A stretch of DNA of 64,000 nucleotides from Bacillus_AB infantis_B (GCF_008180445.1 NZ_VTER01000001.1:186001-250000), one strand, 5' to 3'; positions 48,525 through 56,857 are shown, numbered from the stretch's first letter. The notes: generated by a model not told the origin, from the letters alone. Numbers and translations: made by a program.

Positions 48525-49288
48525 TTATGGCCGTCCCATTTCCTTATAATATGGCGGCTCTTCTCCTCTCCCTCCTTTGGCAGACATGGATTGACGGCCA
48601 ACTTCATAAGAAAAAAACCATGAGCCGGACTTTCCTTCTTTTTCCCACGATTCATTGTATGTAATAATGAATTTTTCCCTCCCTATTTTTTCTGCTGACG
48701 TTTCTTTTACCACCTGATATCCTTTAATCTCTCCTTCCCATTTTCCTTCTCTCTCAGGGAAGTGGTCAGTGATCGATCCTTCTCCCAGTGAAGCAAACTC
48801 TAGCGCTTCCGTCTCAGTAAAAGGGGGCTGAGGATCTGATATCAGTAAAAGATAACCCCAAAGCAAACCGGCGCAGAAAAGCGGAAGTACTATAAATAAG
48901 ATGCTGCCTTCTCTCCTGAAAATCCGCCTGTCCAGTAAGGCGTATAAAAGAGCTGCTCCCATACCATATAGTGCTGCAATCGTATTTTGAAAAAGCAGTC
49001 CGTTTGCCAATCCGAAAAGCCCGTGGAGAAGGATATAAAACCAGTCTTTCCTAAGGACAGCTACCCGCTTCTGCAAAACTTCAAGCAGAAACGAAACAAG
49101 GTTCCCGTAAAAAAAGACAATCGCTCCTGCATACAGCATAACTAAAAGCAGCCAGCCAAGAAAGGCGGTTCCAAGTCCATAGGCAGGTTCAGAATCATAG
49201 ACAGTAAAAAAGCAAACAATATGGAGACCGCTGCTGAGACAGCAAACGAAGCAGTCAATTTTCTCTGGATGAGCTTTCTAAGCTTCAA
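48525..49288 (-). pseudogene. Hypothetical membrane protein, frameshifted in a T homopolymer
   Basis: AAGGAGG stands nine bases before TTG 49286-49288, opening LKLRKLIQRKLTASFAVSAAVSILFA. After a run of six T (complement of 49206-49211) the frame must shift to continue FFTVYDSEPAYGLGTAFLGWLLLVMLYAGA. With seven T the frame is whole and the 765-base gene encodes about 254 residues with five to six membrane helices and a soluble tail (about 150-254). The downstream ATG at 49139 falls inside a membrane helix, so a shorter protein is unlikely to be native. Family not recognised; the break may be a sequencing error. Confidence 0.65.
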
Positions 49289-49337
49289 TTATTGCTTCCT
49301 CCTTATTTCAGGCGCCTTCTTGACTTTCTTTTTTGTT

Positions 49338-49561
49338 TGAGTGACTCATTTCTCTCCTCTTGAGGCACTCTACCCAGCTTTTCCCTCCATCAGAGTGACT
49401 CATATTCTCATCTTGAGTCACTCTAACCAGCTTTCCCCACCATCAGAGTGACTCATATTCTCCTCTTGAGACACTCTAACCAGCTTTTCCCTCCATCAGA
49501 GTGACTCATATTCTCTTTTTAAGTCACTCTGAATAGTTTCACACTCCATCAGGGTGACTCA
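49338..49561. repeat. 53-bp tandem hairpin repeats (array 2)
   Basis: Units start at about 49338, 49392, 49445, 49498 and a partial at 49551 (distances 54, 53, 53, 53). Each has perfect or near-perfect 11-bp arms AGAGTGACTCA and TGAGTCACTCT around an 11-base loop, then a 20-base linker (AACCAGCTTTTCCCTCCATC). The last partial copy runs up to the stop codon of the gene at 49573. Confidence 0.85.
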
Positions 49562-49572
49562 TGAATCCCTAA

Positions 49573-50028
49573 TCAGGGATACTCCTTTCTTTCTAAAACC
49601 TCATTTTCCATTCCCCGCACAACGATTTGGTAGACTTCTTTATGGGCCTCATCATTTGCTGTACTAATTATGCTGTGTGCTTCGTCGATCATCCTGGCTG
49701 CTGATGCAGCATCAGAATTGAAAGAAGTTTTTATAATATATTTAACCGGTTTGGGATGTGTATCAATGGCAATGCCTTTGAAACCTTCAAACTCACTAAG
49801 TTTATGTTGGATTTCAGAAGCGGGCATACTCCATGTGCCTACCTGCTCACCTTTCATTCTATAAGCCTTGCCAGTTTCCTGTTGTAGCGGTCCGCTTATT
49901 GAAAAAAGGAGGACAATCCCTATAAATACCACACCTGTTTCAAATGTCTGCTTGCGGCTTTTCTTTTTGGACAGCATTTTATTTTGGTAGGCTTGCTGGA
50001 CTTTTCTTTTCATAACAACCTTTTTCAT
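49573..50028 (-). CDS. Hypothetical single-pass membrane protein
   Basis: 151 residues. A strongly basic N terminus (MKKVVMKRKVQQAYQNKMLSKKKSRKQ) precedes one membrane helix (about 33-50, GVVFIGIVLLFSISG); the extracytoplasmic part is a compact domain (KPVKYIIKTSFNSDAASAARMIDEAHSIIS). AGGAG lies before ATG 50028. It follows the gene at 50052 with the starts in close order, so the two probably form an operon and may interact at the membrane. No family recognised. Confidence 0.65.
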   Translation of the reverse strand: MKKVVMKRKVQQAYQNKMLSKKKSRKQTFETGVVFIGIVLLFSISGPLQQETGKAYRMKGEQVGTWSMPASEIQHKLSEFEGFKGIAIDTHPKPVKYIIKTSFNSDAASAARMIDEAHSIISTANDEAHKEVYQIVVRGMENEVLERKEYP

Positions 50029-50051
50029 TTTAACGCTCCTAAATACCTTCA

Positions 50052-51329
50052 TTATTGAATGATACTCATTCGTGTATCTAAGTTCTCTTTAGAGTATAGA
50101 AATTTAAGCAATTCATCATAAGCATCTGTTTGAAAAATAAGCTCTTTTTCGTTAAAAACAAAAATTGTAAAATCGGTCAGCTCTTTTCCGTTCTCCATTT
50201 TAAGAGAGTTTTCAGCTGAAGTCTTCACAACAGTTTTAATCCCCTCTTTTTTCAAAGATTCCATTTTCTCTTTTGATTTTCCAATAGCAAGTATGGACAG
50301 TTTACCACTTTCATTCGACATCCAATTACTGCCATAAAAGATTTTATCCTGTTCCTCGAGAACCCTGACTTCTTCCAGAATTGGAAACCATAATTGACCG
50401 TCTTCTGGATATCTCGCATTAAATGCAAGTTTCTGGCCTGTATGATACTTTGCTCCGTTATCAATCCAAAACGGAACCCCATCTATTTTTATAAAGCCCA
50501 GTTCACGATTGACTTCGGTTACAATACCTTCCTGGCTGGTTGCTTGAGGAAGTACATTTTCATCTATATATTTTTCCATTAACCCGATATCTTTGCTGCG
50601 GAATACTTCTCCTTCCTCGTCCAATAATATATAGGAAGGTACTTCTTTAATATTTAATTCCGATAGCTCTTCTTCCGCTCTTTGTAAATCTGTATACGCC
50701 CCTACTGTTATAAATGCAGAGGGATACTGCTTTGATAACTTCCCTCTTAACTCCAGATCTTTTTCCAGCGTGGCCTCTTTTTCTGTTACCACAATGGAAT
50801 ACTGGCCTTTAGACCTTGGAAAATAAGGTTTTATCTGTGGCTGTTTTTCAACTTTAATAGGAAGATAATACTCAGCCGTTTTTCCATCCTTCCAATATGC
50901 CTGTAGAACTGCTGTTTTAATTCCCTCACCTTCACTGATTAAGCCGTTTTCTCCCATTATACTCGGCAATATATCCGGGAATTTTTTTCCGTTAGGCATC
51001 AGAGTGCTTTTTCCTATAAAAACAGGGCTGTCAGCTTCATCGGGAAATTCAACCTTCATTTCCTCATTCTCGTATACATGCTGATTTTTCAGAGATTTGG
51101 TAATATCCTTCATCTCTCTCTCCACCAGTCCGTCATTCCACCGGTAAGAACCCATGATTGCCTGCACCTCTGTATCTCCAACTGTGATCACCGGCATCGG
51201 CGGCTTTTCTTCCTTATAAACTTTTTCTCTGTCAAAATACAGCATAGCCATAATGATCATCACTGCTGCGGACCCCCATAAAATAAGACGCTGCCGTTTT
51301 GTCCATTTCTTTGTACCTTTCTCTTCCAA
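50052..51329 (-). CDS. Hypothetical membrane-anchored extracytoplasmic protein
   Basis: 425 residues. N-terminal basic stretch and one membrane helix (about 14-32), then a large extracytoplasmic domain of two or three parts: a region to about 190 with MPVITVGDTEVQAIMGSYRWNDG, a middle section resembling a thioredoxin-like fold (QYSIVVTEKEATLEKDLELR..VGAYTDLQRAEEELSELNIKEVPSYILLDEEGEVF) and an OB-like segment (GIVTEVNRELGFIKIDGVPFWIDNGAKYHTGQKLAF). No CxxC motif, so it is not a thiol oxidoreductase. Starts at TTG 51329 after GGGGGGA. Function unknown. Confidence 0.65.
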   Translation of the reverse strand: MEEKGTKKWTKRQRLILWGSAAVMIIMAMLYFDREKVYKEEKPPMPVITVGDTEVQAIMGSYRWNDGLVEREMKDITKSLKNQHVYENEEMKVEFPDEADSPVFIGKSTLMPNGKKFPDILPSIMGENGLISEGEGIKTAVLQAYWKDGKTAEYYLPIKVEKQPQIKPYFPRSKGQYSIVVTEKEATLEKDLELRGKLSKQYPSAFITVGAYTDLQRAEEELSELNIKEVPSYILLDEEGEVFRSKDIGLMEKYIDENVLPQATSQEGIVTEVNRELGFIKIDGVPFWIDNGAKYHTGQKLAFNARYPEDGQLWFPILEEVRVLEEQDKIFYGSNWMSNESGKLSILAIGKSKEKMESLKKEGIKTVVKTSAENSLKMENGKELTDFTIFVFNEKELIFQTDAYDELLKFLYSKENLDTRMSIIQ

Positions 51330-51424
51330 GAAAATCCCCCCTGTAGCTGTACAACATAATAAAGATACTTTATATACGTACAGACTTTAGGAAAGTTGCA
51401 AATTTTCTCATAATTACTCAAAAA

Positions 51425-51456
51425 AGAAAACAGGCTTATACGAGCCTGCTTTCTTA
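51425..51456 (-). terminator. Terminator of the sigma/anti-sigma operon
   Basis: CAGGCT (51432-51437) / AGCCTG (51444-51449) extended by AAGAAA/TTTCTT across a mismatch, just past the anti-sigma gene. Confidence 0.7.
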
Positions 51457-51461
51457 CAAAC

Positions 51462-53066
51462 TTATTTAAAGAGCGGGACTCTCCATTCTTGTTCTGCTTT
51501 ATAATATCTGGTTACTGAAGTGAGATGCAATGTCAGTTCTTCCGGTGCTTTGTCCAGATCATATGCTTTAAGGTCGAGCGTAGTTTTGAAACGTCCATTT
51601 TTGTCTTTTTCGTCTAAAATGGAACCGCTATGAAATAGGGGATAGACATTTCCTTTTTCATCCGTCATCACCCATGATCCAAAATCAGCGGAAGGCACTT
51701 CTTTTCCGCCCTCCATCTCAATTTCGAAATAGGATTCCTTTTGGATTGGCAGCAGTGACTTACGCAGCGAGTAATCATTTTTTTTCTTTGCTTTTTTAAT
51801 TGTTAAGTGATTGCCTTCGTATTCAAAGCTGACGGGTTTCTTCCTGAGATCGTCAGGTTTAATCTTAATGGAAAAATCGGCTGGCAGGGTTTTGATTACG
51901 CCATCGAGTACAAGGGTATAGCTGCTTCTATCTTTCTGCGGGATGAATGATTCATTCCAGCGCATTGCCCCAAGTTCGTCAAGATCTTTGCCGGATCCGG
52001 ATATAGAACCCACATCGCTTGGATGGCCCTGCCCCTCAGCAAAGGTATTATGCTTATAAACGGCTTCATTTTTATCATTCACAATATGATATTGAATCGC
52101 GGTACCGAATCCAGAGAACCTTCCGACATTTTCCTTGCCAAACTGTTCTTCAAGGCCTTTAATCCTGGTTTCCACGTCAGCTTTTTCCTCTTTCGTAAAA
52201 GCTGTCTCATAAATCAGCTCGTTTGAGGAAGGAGCAAATTGCACTTCCTTGAGGTTAATGGAGACTCCATTGGAAGTGGTGCTGTGCTGATCGAGCGCCA
52301 GCCTGCTCGTATACTTTTGCCTTTCCTTCAAGTCAACAGGCACTTCAACATTCCAGTTCCCCTGCTTTCCGTTCAGCTCCTTAAGATCGACTTTAACGAG
52401 AACCTTTTCCAAGTCATTCATATCCCTTAATGAAAACTCTATCAATCCATACTCGGAGCCTTCTGACCAGCCCATCCCATATCCTTCGATTTCTTTGCCG
52501 TCCTGGTCATAGGCCGCAATGCTGTTTCCAGTTTCCTCCATGTCGAGACTTGTATCAAGCGGTTTGCCATTTGAATCCAAAACTTTAAAAGAGAGTGCAA
52601 TTCTTGATGTATCCGCGACTACATCCTCTATTTTAAATGTTGTGTTTTTATCCGTTGCTGCGATATCCACCCGGCTCGCAAGTCCTTCCTGTGATGCCAT
52701 CCTCAGCCCGTCATCTACCTCACTGGAAGAGAATAACCCTCCGACCCAGTCTGCAAAGCCAGGGACCGTGCTGATTCCTGCAGCAAGAAGCAGTCCGGCT
52801 GCCGCTGCGCCCATCCGTTTCCCCGGGACATACTTCCTTTTTGGTTTGTATGATTCAAGCTGCCCAATGATGCCTTCAGCAAAATCGTCAGGAAGCTTCG
52901 GTGTCTGCAGTGTCTCTTTCATAAATTCAGCTTCATTCTCAAATATTACAGCAATTTCTGCACAAGACGGGCAGCCTGCGATATGCCGATTCAGTTCCGA
53001 ATATTCCTTTTCGTTCAAAAGCTGATCGATATATTGGGAAATTTTATCCGCCGTTGGACAATTCAT
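51462..53066 (-). CDS. Zinc-finger anti-sigma factor with DUF4179 domain
   Basis: 534 residues. The N terminus has the ZAS motif HIAGCPSC (His28, Cys32, Cys35) that holds the cognate ECF sigma factor. One membrane helix (about 84-105) is followed by a large extracytoplasmic DUF4179 region (about 110-330) and a further C-terminal domain. Such proteins keep the sigma factor inactive at the membrane until an envelope signal releases it, sometimes by proteolysis. The start overlaps the sigma gene by 23 bases. The specific signal is unknown. Confidence 0.9.
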   Translation of the reverse strand: MNCPTADKISQYIDQLLNEKEYSELNRHIAGCPSCAEIAVIFENEAEFMKETLQTPKLPDDFAEGIIGQLESYKPKRKYVPGKRMGAAAAGLLLAAGISTVPGFADWVGGLFSSSEVDDGLRMASQEGLASRVDIAATDKNTTFKIEDVVADTSRIALSFKVLDSNGKPLDTSLDMEETGNSIAAYDQDGKEIEGYGMGWSEGSEYGLIEFSLRDMNDLEKVLVKVDLKELNGKQGNWNVEVPVDLKERQKYTSRLALDQHSTTSNGVSINLKEVQFAPSSNELIYETAFTKEEKADVETRIKGLEEQFGKENVGRFSGFGTAIQYHIVNDKNEAVYKHNTFAEGQGHPSDVGSISGSGKDLDELGAMRWNESFIPQKDRSSYTLVLDGVIKTLPADFSIKIKPDDLRKKPVSFEYEGNHLTIKKAKKKNDYSLRKSLLPIQKESYFEIEMEGGKEVPSADFGSWVMTDEKGNVYPLFHSGSILDEKDKNGRFKTTLDLKAYDLDKAPEELTLHLTSVTRYYKAEQEWRVPLFK

Positions 53067-53610
53067 TATAAAAGCCTCCCTGTTTTTTGACTGTTTCCCT
53101 CATTTTCTTTTTGGCCCTGTGAAGCTTGTTCCGCACCATCGATAAGGGAATGCCGGTCGTTTCTGCGATTTCCTCATATGGCATTTCATTGGCATAGCGA
53201 AGGAGAATAATGATCCTTTCATCCTCCGGCAATGTGCCGATCAGCTTTTCCATCTGCCTGTTTTTCTCTTTTTTCAAAAGAATCACTTCCGGGTGCTTTG
53301 TGTTGATGGCAGAGGCCTCGCTCATTTCCGCCTGCTTGATCTGAGAGCTTTTCTTCCTGAATTCATCCATACAGTGATTCACCGCTACCCTGTACATCCA
53401 GCTTGAAAAAGCCCCTTTCTGGTCATACTTGCCAAGCTGATGATAAATTTTGATAAATGCCTCCTGGACCAGATCCTGGGCATCCTGCGGGTTTTTTGTC
53501 ATCCTGAGTATCGTTGCATACAAAGGATTTTTGTATTTGTTAATGATATGTTCGTAAGCCTGCTTGTTTCCTGCCAGCACCTGCTTTATCCACACTGCTT
53601 CCTCTTCCAT
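53044..53610 (-). CDS. ECF RNA polymerase sigma factor
   Basis: 188 residues with sigma-70 region 2 (about 20-90; DAQDLVQEAFIKIYHQLGKYDQKGAFSSWMYRVAVNHCMDEFRKK) and region 4 (about 125-180; LPEDERIIILLRYANEMPYEEIAETTGIPLSMVRNKLHRAKKKM). Forms a sigma/anti-sigma pair with the DUF4179 gene directly downstream, with overlapping reading frames that set the ratio of the two proteins. GGGAG precedes ATG 53610. Probably autoregulated and envelope-stress responsive, by analogy to SigW/SigM-type systems. Confidence 0.93.
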   Translation of the reverse strand: MEEEAVWIKQVLAGNKQAYEHIINKYKNPLYATILRMTKNPQDAQDLVQEAFIKIYHQLGKYDQKGAFSSWMYRVAVNHCMDEFRKKSSQIKQAEMSEASAINTKHPEVILLKKEKNRQMEKLIGTLPEDERIIILLRYANEMPYEEIAETTGIPLSMVRNKLHRAKKKMRETVKKQGGFYNELSNGG

Positions 53611-53682
53611 ATGTATCTCCCGCCTTTTTTCCGATTCTTCTATAATAACGGAAACTATGGTAAAAAAATCTCAAGTTTTTGC

Positions 53683-53727
53683 AAAAAAAAATAGCAGCTG
53701 CAGGATATTAGCAGCTGCCTTGCTATT
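53683..53727 (-). terminator. Terminator of the XRE/membrane-protein operon
   Basis: Leftward stem AATAGCA-AGG-CAGCTGC / GCAGCTG-CTATT (complements of 53711-53727 and 53690-53701), followed by eight to nine U. Confidence 0.8.
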
Positions 53728-53729
53728 CT

Positions 53730-54200
53730 TCACAGACTTTTTCGTATCGACAGATAATAAGAAAGCATCTGAATGGCCGGGATCAGCAGAATGACCAGAA
53801 TCGGGTAGAAAGGGATCTTATCCTCGAGCAAAGGATAAAAGAGCATAAGGGCTGCAGTAAACGGCACCGCAAAATACAGGGAGATATAGGAGCTTCTGCA
53901 GGCTCTGGCAGTCATCATTTTTTCCCGTTCGTCCTGTTCCTCGAACTCAGGCGGCAGGAGAAGCAGAGCACCGATACTTGACCGCTTTTTCTTATTCTTG
54001 CTGTAAAGGAACCAGCTGATCAAACCCCCTATCAGCAAAAAAACGGCAACCGGTGTGATATTAATCGTCAATGACCAGGGCGGCTCAGGATTCCGCAGCA
54101 CTTCTGCAAACTGGGTCTGGGCATCGTACATTGCTATCATAGCCCAGGCAAATAAGGCATATAAAACAAAACTTAATAAGACTGTCCGATTCGTTTTCAT
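53730..54200 (-). CDS. Hypothetical four-helix membrane protein, partner of XRE regulator
   Basis: 156 residues with four predicted membrane helices (about 7-25, 45-65, 100-118, 124-142) and a cytoplasmic linker (SKNKKKRSSIGALLLLPPEFEEQDEREKM). Resembles the DUF2178/DUF3169-type small membrane proteins often paired with YgzD-like HTH regulators. AAAGGAGG lies before ATG 54200 and its start overlaps the regulator stop by four bases (ATGA), so the two are one operon. Function unknown. Confidence 0.75.
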   Translation of the reverse strand: MKTNRTVLLSFVLYALFAWAMIAMYDAQTQFAEVLRNPEPPWSLTINITPVAVFLLIGGLISWFLYSKNKKKRSSIGALLLLPPEFEEQDEREKMMTARACRSSYISLYFAVPFTAALMLFYPLLEDKIPFYPILVILLIPAIQMLSYYLSIRKSL

Positions 54201-54409
54201 TTTTCTTCCTCCTTTAATAGCCAAAATACTTCTTCCATCTTCAGCTGGAATGCCTCGCATATCTTCAGGGCAAGCAGCAGGGACGGGATATAATCCCCTT
54301 TTTCAAGCGCTGCGATTGTCTGCCTCGTCACACCTGAAGCCTGCGCCAGCTTTTCCTGTGACCAGCTGTTTCTCGCACGAAGTTCTTTGACACGATTGCC
54401 GATTTCCAT
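54197..54409 (-). CDS. XRE family helix-turn-helix regulator
   Basis: 70 residues, a single HTH_3 domain: IGNRVKELRARNSWSQEKLAQASGVTRQTIAALEKGDYIPSLLLALKICEAFQLKMEEVF, with both helices of the motif clear. Such small proteins repress their own membrane-protein operon. GAGGTG precedes ATG 54409. A palindrome GTTAAGT/ACTTAAC plus a further half site lies over the promoter region and is its likely operator. Confidence 0.9.
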   Translation of the reverse strand: MEIGNRVKELRARNSWSQEKLAQASGVTRQTIAALEKGDYIPSLLLALKICEAFQLKMEEVFWLLKEEEK

Positions 54410-54433
54410 AAAACACCTCATTCACCGTCTCTT

Positions 54434-54463
54434 GTTAAGTCAACTTAACATCAATTAAGTCAA
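54434..54463. promoter_or_regulatory. Operator candidate of the XRE regulator
   Basis: GTTAAGT (54434-54440) and ACTTAAC (54443-54449) form a palindrome with a two-base centre; a third half site TTAAGTCAA lies at 54455-54463. The site overlaps a -35-like TTGACT (complement of 54458-54463), so binding would block transcription. Confidence 0.55.
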
Positions 54464-54518
54464 TTGTATAGAAGAGTTTACATTATGTAAAGCCTATTTA
54501 ACATTATTCTTAATAAAT

Positions 54519-54547
54519 GTATAACATTTATGTTTTTGGAAAAATTA
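54519..54547 (+). promoter_or_regulatory. Possible forespore sigma-F/G promoter
   Basis: GTATA (54519-54523), 14-base spacer and GGAAAAATTA (54538-54547) match the sigma-F -35 and GGnnAnAnT -10 pattern, one base short of ideal spacing. It would serve the spore lipoprotein gene at 54577. Confidence 0.35.
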
Positions 54548-54576
54548 CTCATGAATAAAAATTAGGAGGTATTAGA

Positions 54577-55152
54577 ATGAAAAAATTAAGATGGCTTTTA
54601 ATAGGCGCTGCTGCGTCTGTGCTGATTACTGGCTGTGCCTCATCCAACCAGGGCAGCCAGGATGGAAAAGACGGCCAATCTGGCACATTATCCATGAGGA
54701 ATGTCACAGACAGCGATGCAACCGACGATGCCAATAACTTATTGGACGACGAACAGAATAACAACAAGCAGTATAACAATGGACTGGAAGATAATGGGCA
54801 AAATGACAGCGATCATGAAAATCTTCGTAATTCCGAAGATGCCCAGCAGAAGGTTGAAGCTATGAAAGAAGTTGATAAGGCGGTAGTCATTACAGCCGGA
54901 AGCAAGGCATATGCAGCTGTAAATCTCGCAAATGGGGAAAATGGTGATGTTAATGATGAAATGAAAAAGAAGGTTTCTGATCAGGTTCAGGCAGCAGATC
55001 AGAATATCAATGAAGTGTTTGTCTCAAGCAATCCTGATTTCATGGAACGTATGCGCGGGTATAGGGATGACATTCAGAATGGAAAACCTGTTAGAGGATT
55101 GTTTGATCAATTTTCCGAAACAGTGCAAAGAATATTCCCTGAATCAAGATAA
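54577..55152 (+). CDS. YhcN/YlaJ-type sporulation lipoprotein
   Basis: 191 residues. Lipoprotein signal with lipobox ITGC (Cys20), then an Asn/Asp-rich low-complexity stretch (about 22-80) and the Spore_YhcN_YlaJ domain (about 85-185; EAMKEVDKAVVITAGSKAYAAVNLA...VSDQVQAADQNINEVFVSSNPDFMERM). Family members sit in the forespore inner membrane and affect germination. AGGAGG precedes ATG 54577. A sigma-F-like promoter lies upstream and a strong terminator follows. Confidence 0.88.
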   Translation: MKKLRWLLIGAAASVLITGCASSNQGSQDGKDGQSGTLSMRNVTDSDATDDANNLLDDEQNNNKQYNNGLEDNGQNDSDHENLRNSEDAQQKVEAMKEVDKAVVITAGSKAYAAVNLANGENGDVNDEMKKKVSDQVQAADQNINEVFVSSNPDFMERMRGYRDDIQNGKPVRGLFDQFSETVQRIFPESR

Positions 55153-55156
55153 CAGT

Positions 55157-55196
55157 AAATCGCCCGTTTCCAAATAGGAAGCGGGCGATTTTATTT
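55157..55196 (+). terminator. Terminator of the spore lipoprotein gene
   Basis: AAATCGCCCG-T-TTCC (55157-55171) / GGAA-G-CGGGCGATTT (from 55177), a long stem with one mismatch, followed by TTATTT. Confidence 0.85.
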
Positions 55197-55290
55197 GATT
55201 TTGCAGGGTTCAAACAATAGTATTTCCTATTTGCACTGAGTCACTCTGAAAGATAGGAAGGGAGCCAGTCGATACATCATGGCATATAAA

Positions 55291-55520
55291 AGAAGCACTC
55301 ATGTATAGAAAGAGGCCTAATCAATGCTTGAAGACCCTTAAGAGAAGCCGATCATGTATAAAAAGAGAACCATTCAATGCATGACAACCCTCAGGAGAAG
55401 CCACTCATGTATAAAAAGAGACCCATTCAATACATGACAACCCTCAAGAGAAGCCACTCATGTATAGATCATGGTGCAATTAATGCATGACGGCCATCAA
55501 AAGAAGCCACTCATGTATAG
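55291..55520. repeat. 53-bp tandem hairpin repeats (array 3)
   Basis: TCATGTAT starts at 55299, 55352, 55405, 55458 and 55511, an exact 53-bp period. Each unit holds inverted arms TCATGTAT and AT(A/G)CATGA about 17 bases apart plus a 20-base linker ending AGAAGCCAC. The last copy overlaps the final codons and stop of the peptidase E-type gene. A lone TGAGTCACTCT at 55237-55247 equals an arm of array 2. Confidence 0.85.
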
Positions 55521-56221
55521 GAAAGGTCTGCCAGATAAATGCAATCGAGTTTTGTTTCTTCAGCTTTGTTATCATTGACTTCTACATAATAAGCGCTGGC
55601 TTTCTTTCGGGAGCTGACCGTTTTATAAATCTTCTCATTCACAAAATGAAGTGCAGCCCCATCATCAGCTGCAAAGCCGGGCTTCATGAGCCCTTCCCTG
55701 ATATAATTTCTGTAAGCTGGCTTTCTCTTATTCTCCCCGTCATAGTGGGGGCAATGGCTGCCTTTTAGGATGCCCAAACCTTTAATGGGATACAGCGGTC
55801 CGTTAAGAGGATCTGTAAGGCCTTCTTCAAACCAGCAGATGCTTCCTGCGCTTATGCCGGCCAAAATGATTGCTTTTTGATAGCATTTCAACAGAAGCTT
55901 ATCCAGTCCCCATTCTTTCCAAAGAATCATCATATTGCGGGTATTCCCGCCTCCAACGTAGATGATATCCTGTCCAAGCAAAAATTCTTCAGCATCATTG
56001 AAGTTTGGCTCAAACAGCGACAGATGGGCCGGTATGCACTCCATTTTTTCAAAAGCCTCATAAAATCGGTCTATGTAATTTTGCTGGTCTCCGCTTGCCG
56101 TTGGCAGAAAGCATATTTTTGGTTTCTTATTTTGCGACTGCCCAATGATATATTGATCAAGAAGGAGGTTTTCAGGTTCCATGGAAAATCCTCCTCCTCC
56201 TATTGCGATGATCTGCCTCAT
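55511..56221 (-). CDS. Peptidase E-like (S51) type 1 glutamine amidotransferase-like protein
   Basis: 236 residues of the dipeptidase E/cyanophycinase (S51) family: QIIAIGGGGFSMEPEN at the N terminus, IIYVGGGNTRNMM, the nucleophile elbow AGISAGSICWFEEG with catalytic Ser about 119, and a later His in KGSHCPHYDGENKR. It probably cleaves Asp-X dipeptides. GAGAGG is eight bases before ATG 56221. Its last codons and stop lie in the terminal copy of the 53-bp repeat, an odd junction. Follows the YdcF-type gene and may be co-transcribed. Confidence 0.87.
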   Translation of the reverse strand: MRQIIAIGGGGFSMEPENLLLDQYIIGQSQNKKPKICFLPTASGDQQNYIDRFYEAFEKMECIPAHLSLFEPNFNDAEEFLLGQDIIYVGGGNTRNMMILWKEWGLDKLLLKCYQKAIILAGISAGSICWFEEGLTDPLNGPLYPIKGLGILKGSHCPHYDGENKRKPAYRNYIREGLMKPGFAADDGAALHFVNEKIYKTVSSRKKASAYYVEVNDNKAEETKLDCIYLADLSYT

Positions 56222-56236
56222 TTTCATTTCCTCTCT

Positions 56237-56857
56237 TTAAGAATCTGATATCTCAACTTCAGTGTCTGTTATGATGCCTTGTTTAACATAGTAGATCAGT
56301 TTTTCCGCTTCCCCCTTTGCCCTCAGCCTGCCTCCTTCTGACAGCTGCCAGTTCCCTTCTTTTGTATGGATGTCGTCCACAGGGCAAAGCGAGTATTCTA
56401 TCCAGTCCGGCATATAGGTTTTCATGGCCAGATATGCCCTTCTTATATGGCAGGAAGCTGTAACAACCAATATCCTTTTTATTTTGTGGAGATTGAATTC
56501 CCGGTCAAGGACCAGCAGTGAAGCAAGCACATTTTCCTTTGTGTGGAGAGATTGATTTTCTATTAAAATATCTGCTGCCGGGATACCAAGTGCCAGTGCT
56601 TTCTCTTTTAAAAGCTCTGCCTCGCATAGCCTGGACGGTGCCCAGACTACTCCGCCGGAAAAAAGAAGCTTGCCTGCCCTGCCGCTGTTATACAGCTCGA
56701 GCGCCTTTGGCAGTCTGTATTCAACAGCCTTGCTGCTTCCCAGGACGAATATGCATTCTCCCGATTTTTTGTCATCCGCGGTATTTTTATAAAGAAGATC
56801 ACCAATCTGCCTGTCTGATAACTGATTGAAATCAAGCTTTGATATTAATGTTTTCAT
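56237..56857 (-). CDS. YdcF/SanA family protein (DUF218)
   Basis: 206 residues, soluble Rossmann-like DUF218 domain: CIFVLGSSKAVEYRLPKALELYNSGRAGKLLFSGGVV, a conserved ENQSLHTKENV block and RILVVTASCHIRRAYLAMKTY are the family signatures. YdcF-type proteins bind nucleotide-like ligands and take part in envelope processes; the role is not firm. AGAGGGG precedes ATG 56857, preferred to an ATG at 56917. Upstream of the peptidase E-type gene by 15 bases; likely an operon. Confidence 0.87.
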   Translation of the reverse strand: MKTLISKLDFNQLSDRQIGDLLYKNTADDKKSGECIFVLGSSKAVEYRLPKALELYNSGRAGKLLFSGGVVWAPSRLCEAELLKEKALALGIPAADILIENQSLHTKENVLASLLVLDREFNLHKIKRILVVTASCHIRRAYLAMKTYMPDWIEYSLCPVDDIHTKEGNWQLSEGGRLRAKGEAEKLIYYVKQGIITDTEVEISDS

